Source of the DNA: Paraburkholderia sp. BL25I1N1 | GTDB taxonomy: Bacteria > Pseudomonadota > Gammaproteobacteria > Burkholderiales > Burkholderiaceae | Length of the DNA stretch: 64,000 nt | NCBI RefSeq assembly: GCF_003002025.1 | Contig: NZ_PVZB01000014.1 | Span: 124,001-188,000, forward strand | Reading direction: 5' to 3' | In this document: in pieces, positions 26,668-34,757 of the stretch | How positions within the stretch are numbered: position 1 is the first letter of the stretch | Layout: each line of letters starts with the position of its first letter | Position numbers and translations under genes: made by a program | Notes under the pieces: model-generated | Seen by the model: only the letters and a program-made list of their open reading frames with translations | Databases searched by the model: none | What the model was told of the DNA's origin: nothing

Positions 26668-26696
26668 TTGCAAGCGAAAGATCGATCAGCAATAAT
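26668..26696 (+). promoter_or_regulatory. Sigma70-type promoter of the retron
   Basis: TTGCAA at 26668-26673, a 17-base spacer and AATAAT at 26691-26696. The expected start, about 6-8 bases later (26702-26704), coincides with the beginning of the predicted a1 arm of the retron RNA. Confidence 0.55.
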
Positions 26697-26701
26697 TTCC
26701 T

Positions 26702-26846
26702 TGCCTAGCATTTGTTCTGATGTTTTGAACCGGGTTGCGGGTTGCAATCCTCCTTGATTTTTTACCTCTGTGGCGATGGGAGCCGTTCCGTCCCGCCGTC
26801 AGTCGACGTCGTGCCAAAACGGCTCCCATCGACGCTCTAGTAGGCA
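26702..26846 (+). ncRNA. Candidate retron msr-msd RNA
   Basis: It lies directly upstream of the retron effector and downstream of the predicted promoter. TGCCTA (26702-26707, a1) pairs with TAGGCA (26841-26846, a2). Immediately after a1 comes GC, giving AGC, the usual context of the branching guanosine (G26708). Two small stems follow: GTTC/GAAC (26714-26730) and GGGTTGC/GCAATCC with loop GGGTT (26732-26750). The msd part is dominated by a 14-bp perfect stem 26774-26787 / 26818-26831 with a 30-base loop. The order short msr stems, then one long msd hairpin, then a2 just ahead of the effector is that of Retron-Eco1. The a1/a2 pairing is only six bases, so the ends are approximate. Confidence 0.6.
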
Positions 26847-27811
26847 TGCTCGTGCGCGACTTAAAACACAAAAACAGTGCGATAAGCAAGCAGTTAGAGA
26901 AATTCGCCGCGCGGCTTCGCATTCGCCATCCCGCTCTATCACGGGCGAACCGTCTTTTATTTCTCTGCGGAGCGAACCGCAGTCCCGGGGTACCCTCCCC
27001 GAGACGACAAGCTATTAAGCGGTTCGTCGAAAACATCTCCTCCGACTACCGAGTGATCTACGCCGAAGGGGTGTTCAACGAGTTGGCCAAAGTCGGCCAC
27101 GGCAGCAATGCGTTGGACTTGGAGCACGAAATCTCTGAAATCGCAGATCGGATCCTCATTGTTCTCGAAAGTCCAAGTGCGTTTTGCGAACTGGGCGCGT
27201 TTGCCCACAAAACGCTGAGGGAAAAGCTAATAATCGTTAACGATTCCCAGTTCCGGGGAAACGGCTCATTCATAGACACCGGTCCGCTTGCAGCAGTTAG
27301 AGAATGCAAATCACCAATACTTTGGTACCCGATGGGTGCAGACGGCCTAGCGAAGACCGATGGAATCGGCGCAATCTTTAGCGATCTCAAAGCCGCAGTT
27401 GACGGCAGGCCAATCTCAGTCGGGAAGCCAACAAGCGCCGACATCGGAGATCTGTCTGCCAGCAAACTGAGCCTCTATTTCATCCATGATCTCGTTTTGT
27501 TCGTGGGTCCTGTCACCCACGCCGAGCTCATTGATGTCCTCATCACTGCGTTCGGGAAGAAAAGCTTCGACATGGCGAAAAGCCTGCTTGGCATTCTTCG
27601 CGAAGCGAGACTTATTGTTAGCAATCAGGTAGGCACCGATTGGGCATTCCGAGCAACTACAACTACGCCATTCCTGCAATATGCAGCAGATACAAACGCG
27701 CTGATGGCGACGTTTCGACGATACCACCTCCAGACAAACCCAAAGCGATTTGCCGATGAACATCGTGGAACGTATGTCGAACGAGCTGTCGGTCCCGCAA
27801 TCGCTGCTTGA
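26846..27811 (+). CDS. Retron effector, nucleoside-deoxyribosyltransferase-like with DNA-binding C-terminus
   Basis: A 321-residue protein. The core fold starts at about residue 38 with LLFLCGANRS and continues through YRVIYAEGVFNEL; the active-site-like segment VLESPSAFCELGAFAH is at about 106-121, followed by GSFIDTGP. This order is, from memory, the same as in the Retron-Eco1 (Ec86) effector, whose equivalent stretch reads E-S-P-G-S-F-T-E-L-G-A-F. Residues about 200-290 are helical and winged-helix-like (HDLVLFVGPVTHAELIDVLI then LLGILREARLI), presumably DNA binding. The ORF is open 37 codons farther upstream, but those lie inside the ncRNA, so ATG 26846 is used. The reverse transcriptase overlaps its 3' end. 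Likely a toxin kept inactive by RT and msDNA until phage attack. Confidence 0.8.
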   Translation: MLVRDLKHKNSAISKQLEKFAARLRIRHPALSRANRLLFLCGANRSPGVPSPRRQAIKRFVENISSDYRVIYAEGVFNELAKVGHGSNALDLEHEISEIADRILIVLESPSAFCELGAFAHKTLREKLIIVNDSQFRGNGSFIDTGPLAAVRECKSPILWYPMGADGLAKTDGIGAIFSDLKAAVDGRPISVGKPTSADIGDLSASKLSLYFIHDLVLFVGPVTHAELIDVLITAFGKKSFDMAKSLLGILREARLIVSNQVGTDWAFRATTTTPFLQYAADTNALMATFRRYHLQTNPKRFADEHRGTYVERAVGPAIAA

Positions 27812-28712
27812 AAGCGCTGTGCGACTAGCTCACGTTCGATTCAGAAAAATCAAGGTCCCCAAACGCTCTGGCGGCCAGCGGGTAATGATTCAGCCCGCGT
27901 CCGAACTTAAGCTTGTATTGAGTTGGCTTGATTCTCGTGTTCTGTCTAACGCACCGGTAAGCCCCATTGCTACCGCGTTTGAACCCGGAACTTCAATCAT
28001 CAAGAACGCACGAACCCACAGCAAGTCCCTTTATTCCGTCCGAATCGATTTATCGAATTTTTTTCCATCGATTCGCTCTCGCGATCTGCTGCTCGCACTG
28101 TCAAGGTCACGTGAGTTGCTTCCCGAATGGGCATCCGGCGGAGATTTCGAGGCAGTGGTGCGTAACGCGTGCTTCGATCGCGCCGACAGGCTGCCAGTCG
28201 GCTACATGACGTCGCCGAGAATTGCAAACATCATCATGCTGGAGTTGGATACAGCTCTGGCGACGGCGGTATCGCGCGACTCGGTTCGCTTTGGTCAAGC
28301 GGTCCTCACACGGTATGCGGACGACTTCGTGTTCTCTACGGATAAGAAAGGCGCGTGCAACGAATTCTTATCGGAGATGCGGAGCTTGCTGGCGTCAACG
28401 CCGAGCCCCAAGCTATCCATCAACGAAGCGAAGACTCGATTCATGAGCCGTATGGGAGGAACGACCCTCATCACCGGATTGCGCGTGAATAACGACGGGG
28501 ACGTTGGCATCCACGCGAACTACAGGGATCACATTCGGTTGCTACTGAAGCTATTCTCGACCGGACGGTTGAAGCCCGCAGAGAACGAAAAACTGCGAGG
28601 ACACCTCGCATTTATTGAACACGCCGATCCTGACCTATTCACCCGCCTATCGTTTAGATACCACGCGGAGATCGCTAAGTTGCGCGGACACCCCAGTTTG
28701 AATCCCGTTTGA
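27756..28712 (+). CDS. Retron-type reverse transcriptase
   Basis: A 318-residue RT that should copy the msd part of the adjacent RNA into branched ssDNA. Motifs in order (from ATG 27756): KRSGGQRVMIQP near 37-48; the retron-specific NAxxH motif as NARTH at 84-88; catalytic Asp in RIDLSNFFPSI at about 96-106; PVGYMTSPRIANI at 147-159; the YADD box at 187-190 in TRYADDFVFSTD; LSINEAKTRF at 220-229; and the retron VTGL motif as ITGL at 239-242. This combination is diagnostic for retron RTs. The gene overlaps the effector end by 56 bases; TTG 27750 and ATG 27774 are alternative starts. It is intact. Confidence 0.93.
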   Translation: MNIVERMSNELSVPQSLLESAVRLAHVRFRKIKVPKRSGGQRVMIQPASELKLVLSWLDSRVLSNAPVSPIATAFEPGTSIIKNARTHSKSLYSVRIDLSNFFPSIRSRDLLLALSRSRELLPEWASGGDFEAVVRNACFDRADRLPVGYMTSPRIANIIMLELDTALATAVSRDSVRFGQAVLTRYADDFVFSTDKKGACNEFLSEMRSLLASTPSPKLSINEAKTRFMSRMGGTTLITGLRVNNDGDVGIHANYRDHIRLLLKLFSTGRLKPAENEKLRGHLAFIEHADPDLFTRLSFRYHAEIAKLRGHPSLNPV

Positions 28713-28889
28713 GTGCGGTCACGCAACGCACCGCCCAGGCTCATACGCGCGAGTCGAAGCATACGAACAGCCCGCCGGATGCCCACCACGTTTCATAGAA
28801 TTGTTCAAATGCCTGCCAAGGCTTCATGGTGGCACAGGACGGGAGGTTCAGACCGGCTGAGTCTCCGTCACCTCTTCCCAACCTCTCCA

Positions 28890-30170
28890 ATGTCCGAATC
28901 TCCCGAACGAACACCATCCCAACAACTCTCCGAACAGCAACTGGTGCAGGAGATCTGTTCAGCTCCCAATGCACTCGAAGCCCACCGCCGGTTCGAGAAA
29001 ACCGCGGCCGCATTGGAAGAATGGCAGATTATCTTTGGGGAGGAGAGCAACGCCGGATCCATCAAGTTGCTGGATCAGACGCTAGGCTCCTCCGGCGTTG
29101 CAACGTCTGTATTCCGCGGGAGATCGCTATGGTTGATGGATGCGCCATTTGTCTCGCAATCCGGACCAAGCGGCTTTCGCGGCGGCTCGGCCATGTTTCT
29201 AGACTCGAATGCGGCCACCTATATTCGCAATATCGCCTACAAGGATGATCTATCTCCGGAAGCGTTGAATTGGGCAAATCTGATCAACCAGATCGGTCCA
29301 AGGCTGCAGCAGCTCAACCCCTATCTCTATCTGTGGGAGTCGGTCAGATCCTGGAAGGATGAGACGGTTGCCGAATGCAAAAGGTCAGTCGCGGCGATCC
29401 ATGCGCTGTCGTCGTCCGGTAGCAAGCTAAGTGCAGAATGGGGCCGGCGCTTCCGCGCGGTGTTCCGTGAGAGTGCGGAGAATTTCGCCACCGGCCTGAT
29501 TGCGGAATTCGAGCGGAGCCTGGAGGCCGGGCTCTTTGCCGCCCTGGAGGACCAGCTCAATCTGATGGAGGTCGTTTTAATTCGGACTCAGATCATCGAG
29601 CTGAGCTCCAAGAAAGCCAAGGAGCACAAGCTGGCGCAGTTGGTCACTTTCATGCACGAAGAACTGTCCACAATCATGCTACGGGAGCTGATCGTCTGCG
29701 GTGACATCCTACTTCGCAGCAACCGATCTAGAATTTCCAAAAAGCTCAATTCCATCCAAAACCATGCTGATCCCCTAGCGCTGATCAGAAACTGCGCTTG
29801 GGACATGTACATTCCCCGCGCCCTGGATGCCTTGACCTCCGTCACTCCTGACCAGGCTCCTCACGTGGACTTCTATGTGGCGGAGGTGCTCAGCTTCGAT
29901 GGCGACGTATCAGACATCATCAACACCACGAAATTGAGGGCGATCGCCGTACATCGGCCATCGAAGAAGAACTTCCCCTTCTTCGATAGCGATGTTGCCG
30001 AGTGGTTGGGAAATCGCCTTGGGCCGAAACGCATGGGCGCGCTGTCGGACTACTTCCTGCCAGAAGCGTTCCTTGATCGAGCTAGGCGCCGGCCCGCAAT
30101 GTCGGTCCGATCCATTCTGGAAGCAGACCGCGAGAAGCTGATCCATTTGATCCAGCAAAAGAAAGGGTGA
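28890..30170 (+). CDS. Unknown protein, possible PIN-like nuclease, in defence island
   Basis: A 426-residue soluble protein, start MSESPERTPSQQLSEQQLVQ at ATG 28890; earlier in-frame codons are of poor quality. After a helical N-terminus (about 10-60), a strand-like FRGGSAMFLDSNAATYIRNI at about 100-120 places an Asp at the end of a hydrophobic strand, as in PIN nucleases. Acidic residues in NPYLYLWESV and in IRNCAWDMYIPRALDAL could complete the four-acid site. This is a suggestion from pattern only. The middle is helical and the C-terminus ends in basic helices. It starts 177 bases after the RT, same strand, so co-transcription with the retron is possible but not required. Confidence 0.55.
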   Translation: MSESPERTPSQQLSEQQLVQEICSAPNALEAHRRFEKTAAALEEWQIIFGEESNAGSIKLLDQTLGSSGVATSVFRGRSLWLMDAPFVSQSGPSGFRGGSAMFLDSNAATYIRNIAYKDDLSPEALNWANLINQIGPRLQQLNPYLYLWESVRSWKDETVAECKRSVAAIHALSSSGSKLSAEWGRRFRAVFRESAENFATGLIAEFERSLEAGLFAALEDQLNLMEVVLIRTQIIELSSKKAKEHKLAQLVTFMHEELSTIMLRELIVCGDILLRSNRSRISKKLNSIQNHADPLALIRNCAWDMYIPRALDALTSVTPDQAPHVDFYVAEVLSFDGDVSDIINTTKLRAIAVHRPSKKNFPFFDSDVAEWLGNRLGPKRMGALSDYFLPEAFLDRARRRPAMSVRSILEADREKLIHLIQQKKG

Positions 30171-30673
30171 ACTCGAAACCGGGCCATCCGGACTTTGCTT
30201 CCGAAAACGTCGCAAAGGGTAGCGGCCGGATCGCGAATCTGGTCGGCGGTCAGCGGCGGGAAATTGTTGTGGTATCGGGTGTCGTTCATACGACGACTAT
30301 CCGGGCGACTTCGCGCTTTGGACAACGGATCGAAATCTGGGTGGTTCGCTCGGCTAGTCGTCTCAATTCGATTCGTTCTCGTCGTTCGTCTCACCTTCAA
30401 AGGCTGCTTCCAAGGAACAACGAGCATTAATGTCGGCATCAATGCTGGCCACTGGCGACGATGTAAAACGAGAGGCTCTTCTTGGCGGGTACGAGATCTA
30501 CGAGTGAACCGCTCGCGGACTTGTGCGATCATCGAAGGCCACGCTGCGCTTAGAAAGAGACGAATGTCCGCAAAGGGGAAATACTGATTGTTGATCTTTG
30601 ACGGTAAGTCGTCGACGCGTGCACTCCACAGCGTGCAAGTGAGCCGGTAAATCATCTATAAGGCGAGGTCTCT
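30171..30673. other. Noncoding gap in the island
   Basis: No gene is supported on either strand. A minus-strand open frame (to about 30655) overlaps the 3' end of the preceding gene and has no start signal or recognisable content. The stretch presumably contains the promoter of the protease gene; GGCGAGG, a weak ribosome-binding site, lies ahead of its ATG. Confidence 0.45.
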
Positions 30674-31528
30674 ATGAGCATCGAAGCGTCCGCCCTGCCC
30701 CCCGACCTGCCGGTCGCGCCGGGAAGCGCAATTGCAATGAACCTGCAAATTCCGTCGCTTAAATCGCTGTACATCGAAATGCGGTTCCAAGAAACTCTGT
30801 TGAGCAGCGGGACCGCGTTCCTCGTAGCCAACGACCAGTCTTCGCATTGCGCCTTGATTACGAATCGCCACAACGTAACCGGCAGGCATCAGGAAACGGG
30901 CGAGTGTCTAGATAAAAAGCATGGAGCTGTCCCCGACAATGTCCTCATCTACTTTCACAAAGATCCTCTAGAGCTCGGGGAATGGAAATGCATCAAACTT
31001 CCACTTTTCCGAGAGGACGATTCACCGTTGTGGATTGAACATCCCCGCTTTGGAGCGACGGCCGACATGGTGGCCCTAAACTTGAAGTGGGGAAGCGACG
31101 TCCACAAAGTGCCCTACTACCTCAAGACAGATCTTGACCGAAAGAAGTTGTTGCTTCGTCCCGCTGAACCGGTTAGCGTAATTGGCTTCCCTTTTGGCTT
31201 GTCTTCCAGCGGACGGTTTCCGATATGGGCGACTGGATTTCTTGCCCAGGAGTTAGGGACTGTTACGCCGGACAATCCAACATTTCTCATTGATTGCCGA
31301 ACCCGTCAGGGGCAGTCAGGGTCGCCTGTGATTGCATACCGAACCAACATGATTACGACGGTCGAGGGCAATAAGGCCTCAACCACCATGGGAGCCGGTT
31401 CGGTCGCGTGGGAGTTCCTCGGTATCTATTCGGGCAGGGTCAATTCAGAGTCAGATTTGGGGCGGGTGTGGCACGTCAGCGCTATCGAGGAACTGTTGGC
31501 CGCTGCAGAAATTTCCAAGTCCAAATAA
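30674..31528 (+). CDS. Trypsin-like serine protease, orphan in defence island
   Basis: A 284-residue cytosolic chymotrypsin-fold protease. The triad is visible: His66 in ALITNRHNVTG, Asp131 in GATADMVALNLKW, and Ser215 in RTRQGQSGSPVIAYR, with G-Q-S-G-S-P matching the G-x-S-G-x-P box. No signal peptide or membrane segment is present, so it acts inside the cell. Similar proteases occur in anti-phage islands, often with a sensor or a partner whose cleavage triggers toxicity, but no adjacent partner is evident here. The ATG at 30674 begins MSIEASALPPDL; an ATG later in the frame is possible. Confidence 0.8.
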   Translation: MSIEASALPPDLPVAPGSAIAMNLQIPSLKSLYIEMRFQETLLSSGTAFLVANDQSSHCALITNRHNVTGRHQETGECLDKKHGAVPDNVLIYFHKDPLELGEWKCIKLPLFREDDSPLWIEHPRFGATADMVALNLKWGSDVHKVPYYLKTDLDRKKLLLRPAEPVSVIGFPFGLSSSGRFPIWATGFLAQELGTVTPDNPTFLIDCRTRQGQSGSPVIAYRTNMITTVEGNKASTTMGAGSVAWEFLGIYSGRVNSESDLGRVWHVSAIEELLAAAEISKSK

Positions 31529-31846
31529 TCTTCTTAGTGTCGGCGTGCCCTAGATGCCAACTGACCAAGATCAGCTGCCTGTAGCTTTACCTAATCGCGA
31601 TGCGATGCGCGAATGTCTGCCTCCTGCCGAGCAGACGCTTGAGTGACCGTTTGGCCTCGGTGAAGCGACCGGCTAAGGACCGCCGGCCGAGCACTGACTA
31701 TACGCGAGACTTACCATATCTTTGCATGTCCAACGGATCAAGCAGATGATGCGCGCAGACATCGAAGACACCTCGGACAATCGGGCTCCGATAATCCACG
31801 CGCCAACTGTCGGTAAATATGCGAGTAAGGGACGCACAACAAACAC
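31529..31846. other. Noncoding gap in the island
   Basis: Nothing is recognised on either strand. Palindrome-like CGATGCGATGCG near 31598 is short and was not interpreted. It may hold the promoter of the following gene. Confidence 0.4.
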
Positions 31847-32713
31847 ATGACGATGCAATCATCTCTTGAATTGACAGAGAGGCTGAAGCCCCGACTGGCG
31901 AATGACTTCCAGCGCAAACTCTTGGACGCATCCCTTCAGAGTGCGCAGGAAAAGTTGAACCCCCTAAGACTGAACAACTTCTCAGCGTCATTTAGGGAGC
32001 TCTTTCGACATGTGCTCGCCGAACTAGCACCCGACCAGCAAGTGTTAGCCTCAAACTGGTTTGTCCCTGATGAAAAAAACGCTGGCAAGATTACACGCGG
32101 CCAGAAAGTCACGTATGTCGTGCACGGCGGCCTCGATCCCGCATATGTGGAAGACACCCTTGGAATTGAAGTGCAAGCAGAACGGTCGGCTTTGCTCAAG
32201 ACGATCGATCGACTCAACAAATTTACGCACGTTAATGAAGACTCCTTTGACTCGCCCTCTAACGAGGTCGAACGACATGTTCTCGATGCGTGCGAAGCTC
32301 TCGAAGCGTTTTTGAATTGCGCCGATGAAGCGCGACGCCTCTTGTGTAGTCGGGTCGAAGAGCAAGTCCAGAATGATGTCATCCGACAAGCCATTAGCGA
32401 AACGATCCTTTCCGTCGATGAAATTGCGACCCATCACTCGATAGAAGATGTCTACGTTGAACGGGTCGAAATAATTGCGCTCGACAGCCGTGAGATTCAT
32501 TTCGTAGCGTCTGGCACTGTAGACGTCACGCTGCAATGGGGATCAAACGGCGACTTGCGCCGAGGCGAGGGTGCTGAAATGAGTGAGTCTTATCCTTTGA
32601 CGTGCAACTTCGTCAGTTACGTTGAGGATCCTGACGAACTCGCAATGGTCGAGGACTCACTATGTGTCGACACGAGTTCATGGTGGGATGGCTACTACGA
32701 CGAAGGAGAATAG
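31847..32713 (+). CDS. Predicted nuclease-like protein of a pPIWI-associated type (tentative)
   Basis: A 288-residue soluble protein. The N-terminus (about 1-100) is helical and contains LRLNNFSASFRELFRHVLAE and APDQQVLASNWFVP, followed by KITRGQKVTYVVHGGLDPAY; the next section has RLNKFTHVNEDSF. This run of helix, aromatic-Pro linker, and R-x-Q-x-x-T-Y-x-x-x-G-G-L resembles, from memory, small proteins near prokaryotic Argonaute and other defence genes that were proposed to be nucleases; the match is not certain. The C-terminal part is acidic and beta-rich (EIIALDSREIHFVASGTVDV). A terminator with 10-bp stem lies at 32820-32846. No partner gene is evident. Confidence 0.5.
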   Translation: MTMQSSLELTERLKPRLANDFQRKLLDASLQSAQEKLNPLRLNNFSASFRELFRHVLAELAPDQQVLASNWFVPDEKNAGKITRGQKVTYVVHGGLDPAYVEDTLGIEVQAERSALLKTIDRLNKFTHVNEDSFDSPSNEVERHVLDACEALEAFLNCADEARRLLCSRVEEQVQNDVIRQAISETILSVDEIATHHSIEDVYVERVEIIALDSREIHFVASGTVDVTLQWGSNGDLRRGEGAEMSESYPLTCNFVSYVEDPDELAMVEDSLCVDTSSWWDGYYDEGE

Positions 32714-32819
32714 TGCGGTGCCAAAGCGCTATGCGAGCCGCATGGCACGGCGAGTTCGTTCACGGCTCAACGGAAGATGACCCGCTTCATGCTTCGTCGA
32801 GCCGGAATCTCTGAGCGCG

Positions 32820-32846
32820 AACCTTCAATGAGTCACATTGAAGGTT
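32820..32846. terminator. Terminator-like hairpin between convergent genes
   Basis: Ten-bp perfect stem AACCTTCAAT (32820-32829) / ATTGAAGGTT (32837-32846) with a 7-base loop. No T run follows directly, but TTTTTT occurs about 14 bases later. Located between convergent genes. Confidence 0.6.
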
Positions 32847-32887
32847 GCCATCGACTGTTTTTTGTAGAACCGGGCGAGAGTCGCAAG

Positions 32888-34099
32888 TTACTTCTTGAAT
32901 CTCTGAAACGACACAATATCGGCCAGACTAACACCGGTTTGACGCTCAGTCGGACCGCTCGACCTCGCTGATCGAAGGGTCGCTAACTCCACTACTTGAG
33001 CTGGCGCATTGAAGTAATTCATGCGCAGACCGCAGAGTTTTTCCACATCACGAGGTGAATATCCCAAGTGACGTGCGATGCTTTCGACCGGCAAAATCCC
33101 TTCGTTGACCAGCAGTTCCACTGTGCGTCGTAGCAACCGCGGCTCCTCTGGCTCCCATTTTTCGTCGCCAGGTTCTGCCTTGGATCCCCAACGGGCCGAA
33201 CGTCGCTTGAAGAGCGTCAACTTATCTTCATCACTAAGCAAGCCAAGTGCGTGCAACCGCATCATCATTGCCGCCACAGACGCGCCCCAGCGCTGCTTGA
33301 GGATGAGCAGATTGTCTAGGTTTGTAGGCACCCGAACTTCACTAGCAAACGTTTCCGCTGGGAGCAAGAGCGCACCTGCAAATCGATGCGCTTGTCTTTC
33401 CATCTGGTTATAGCGGTCGCGCTCTTCAGCTCTCGGTATGTGCTTATGTAAAATGAGATGCCCGATTTCATGGGCCAAATCAAATCGACTGCGGAAAGCA
33501 TTGGCTTTGTCAGCCGACAGAAACACGATGGGCCGTCCAAGCAGTTCGCTCCAACTTGAAAGACCTTCAATAGCCGATATTTCAGTTTCTTCGCGAATGA
33601 CGAGGACGCCCGCACTTTCAGCGGCAAGAGCAAGGTTCTGCACGGGACCCCGGCCCAATTGCCAAAGCGCGCGACATTCCTCAGCCGCTGCCTCGATATC
33701 GGCCTCGCTGATCTGCTCAGGATCCTGAAATGCGCGCACGGGAAGGTTGAGTTCCGGATAGTCAACGTAGTCGCCGAGGAGAACGGCGATCTCCTGCGTC
33801 CATTCGGTCCGAGCCTCCAACTTGGCGCGAGCGGCTTTCAAAGCCGATGCATTGCTTCGATAAAGTGGCTTAGAGACAGGCCGCAACATAGCGCGCGTGA
33901 GCCATTCCGGCTGCACGTTGAGTACAGACGCAAGCCGCTCGAATGTATCCGCTTCGGGAGCTTGATCTCCCTTACACCACTTGGTGACGGTCGGCGCCGC
34001 AACGCCAACCAAGCTTGCCAGCTGGCCCTTCGTCAGCCCACGAGCCGCAAGCGCTTGCTCAAGCCTTGCGGGTTGAAGATCATTAATTCCCTTCGTCAT
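32888..34099 (-). CDS. XRE HTH and ImmA/IrrE metallopeptidase fusion
   Basis: A 403-residue two-domain protein. Residues 10-70 are an XRE-type DNA-binding domain (LTKGQLASLVGVAAPTVTKW). The ImmA/IrrE-type zinc peptidase (about 150-300) carries the H-E-x-x-H site at 210-214 in FDLAHEIGHLILHKH and the RPIVFLSADK segment before it. Such proteins act as repressors that are cleaved, or cleave a partner repressor, on stress or phage signal. Its start overlaps the upstream 224-aa gene's end by 17 bases, so the two are co-translated. The C-terminus (about 330-395) contains an HTH-like ESIARHLGYSPRDVEKL. Confidence 0.85.
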   Translation of the reverse strand: MTKGINDLQPARLEQALAARGLTKGQLASLVGVAAPTVTKWCKGDQAPEADTFERLASVLNVQPEWLTRAMLRPVSKPLYRSNASALKAARAKLEARTEWTQEIAVLLGDYVDYPELNLPVRAFQDPEQISEADIEAAAEECRALWQLGRGPVQNLALAAESAGVLVIREETEISAIEGLSSWSELLGRPIVFLSADKANAFRSRFDLAHEIGHLILHKHIPRAEERDRYNQMERQAHRFAGALLLPAETFASEVRVPTNLDNLLILKQRWGASVAAMMMRLHALGLLSDEDKLTLFKRRSARWGSKAEPGDEKWEPEEPRLLRRTVELLVNEGILPVESIARHLGYSPRDVEKLCGLRMNYFNAPAQVVELATLRSARSSGPTERQTGVSLADIVSFQRFKK

Positions 34100-34757
34100 T
34101 GCCAGTCTGCTTCTTGGGTTGTGTCTTGAGTTTGGGCTGAGCGTTATCAGGCTGCTCCACCGTGTTCGTTTGCTCGTACAGGCTCAAGAATTCGGTCACT
34201 GACTTCATATACAGCCAAGACTTTAAGTCGGGCGCTGGCAGCGCCAACATGACCTGAGTCAGTTGAGCGATGCCGTTCGCATCGACACCATCCATAACAC
34301 CGAGAATGAATATGGTGCCCGCCGTCGCTTCCGACGCTTCGTCGAACAAATCGCGCTGCACGTATTTTTGTTCGATGCTTTTGTTGACTTCTGCCAACGT
34401 CTTGCGCGTCGCACTCCGCCGCAAATTCACCCATTGATGTCCGGGGACGTTGAGACGTGCAACGTGGAAGATACCCCAGCGTCCCACAACCAGACGCGTG
34501 CCACGAAGAGGCGTCGGATCTGCGCCATGAGCCAACAAAGCTTCGTGGAATGCCTCATTGATGTAGAAGTGCTTCACTTGGCCAGCGGCGGACGGGCGAT
34601 GCCCCAGCGCAAACGCGGACGCCTGAGCGCGGCCTTTTACATCCCCATTGTGATACGCATCCTCACAAGCCATCAGCGCATCACGCGGAATGTTTTGGAC
34701 GATGAGCTGTTCCAGTGCTTCGATACCATCAGCGGGCGAAGTCGCCATACATGACAC
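34083..34757 (-). CDS. Unknown partner of the XRE-ImmA protein
   Basis: A 224-residue protein with no recognised domain. The N-terminus has an acidic-helical part (DGIEALEQLIVQNIPRDALM) and, in the middle, QVKHFYINEAFHEALLAHGA followed by RLVVGRWGIFHVARLNVPGH, a beta pair. The last 35 residues are polar and repetitive (QPKLKTQPKKQTGN). It may be a toxin or a sensor controlled by its neighbour; this is inferred only from the two-gene arrangement. ATG 34757 is used; ATG 34748 is an equally good alternative. Transcription is divergent from the tRNA-Gly that follows. Confidence 0.55.
   Translation of the reverse strand: MSCMATSPADGIEALEQLIVQNIPRDALMACEDAYHNGDVKGRAQASAFALGHRPSAAGQVKHFYINEAFHEALLAHGADPTPLRGTRLVVGRWGIFHVARLNVPGHQWVNLRRSATRKTLAEVNKSIEQKYVQRDLFDEASEATAGTIFILGVMDGVDANGIAQLTQVMLALPAPDLKSWLYMKSVTEFLSLYEQTNTVEQPDNAQPKLKTQPKKQTGNDEGN

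Noticed and set aside
26735..26845. Upstream extension of the retron effector ORF from a TTG
   Set aside because: These codons lie within the candidate msr-msd structure, and homologous effectors start about 30 residues before FLCG, as ATG 26846 does.
30050..30655. 201-codon minus-strand frame in the island
   Set aside because: It overlaps the 3' end of the well-supported preceding gene, lacks a ribosome-binding site and has no coherent domain content.
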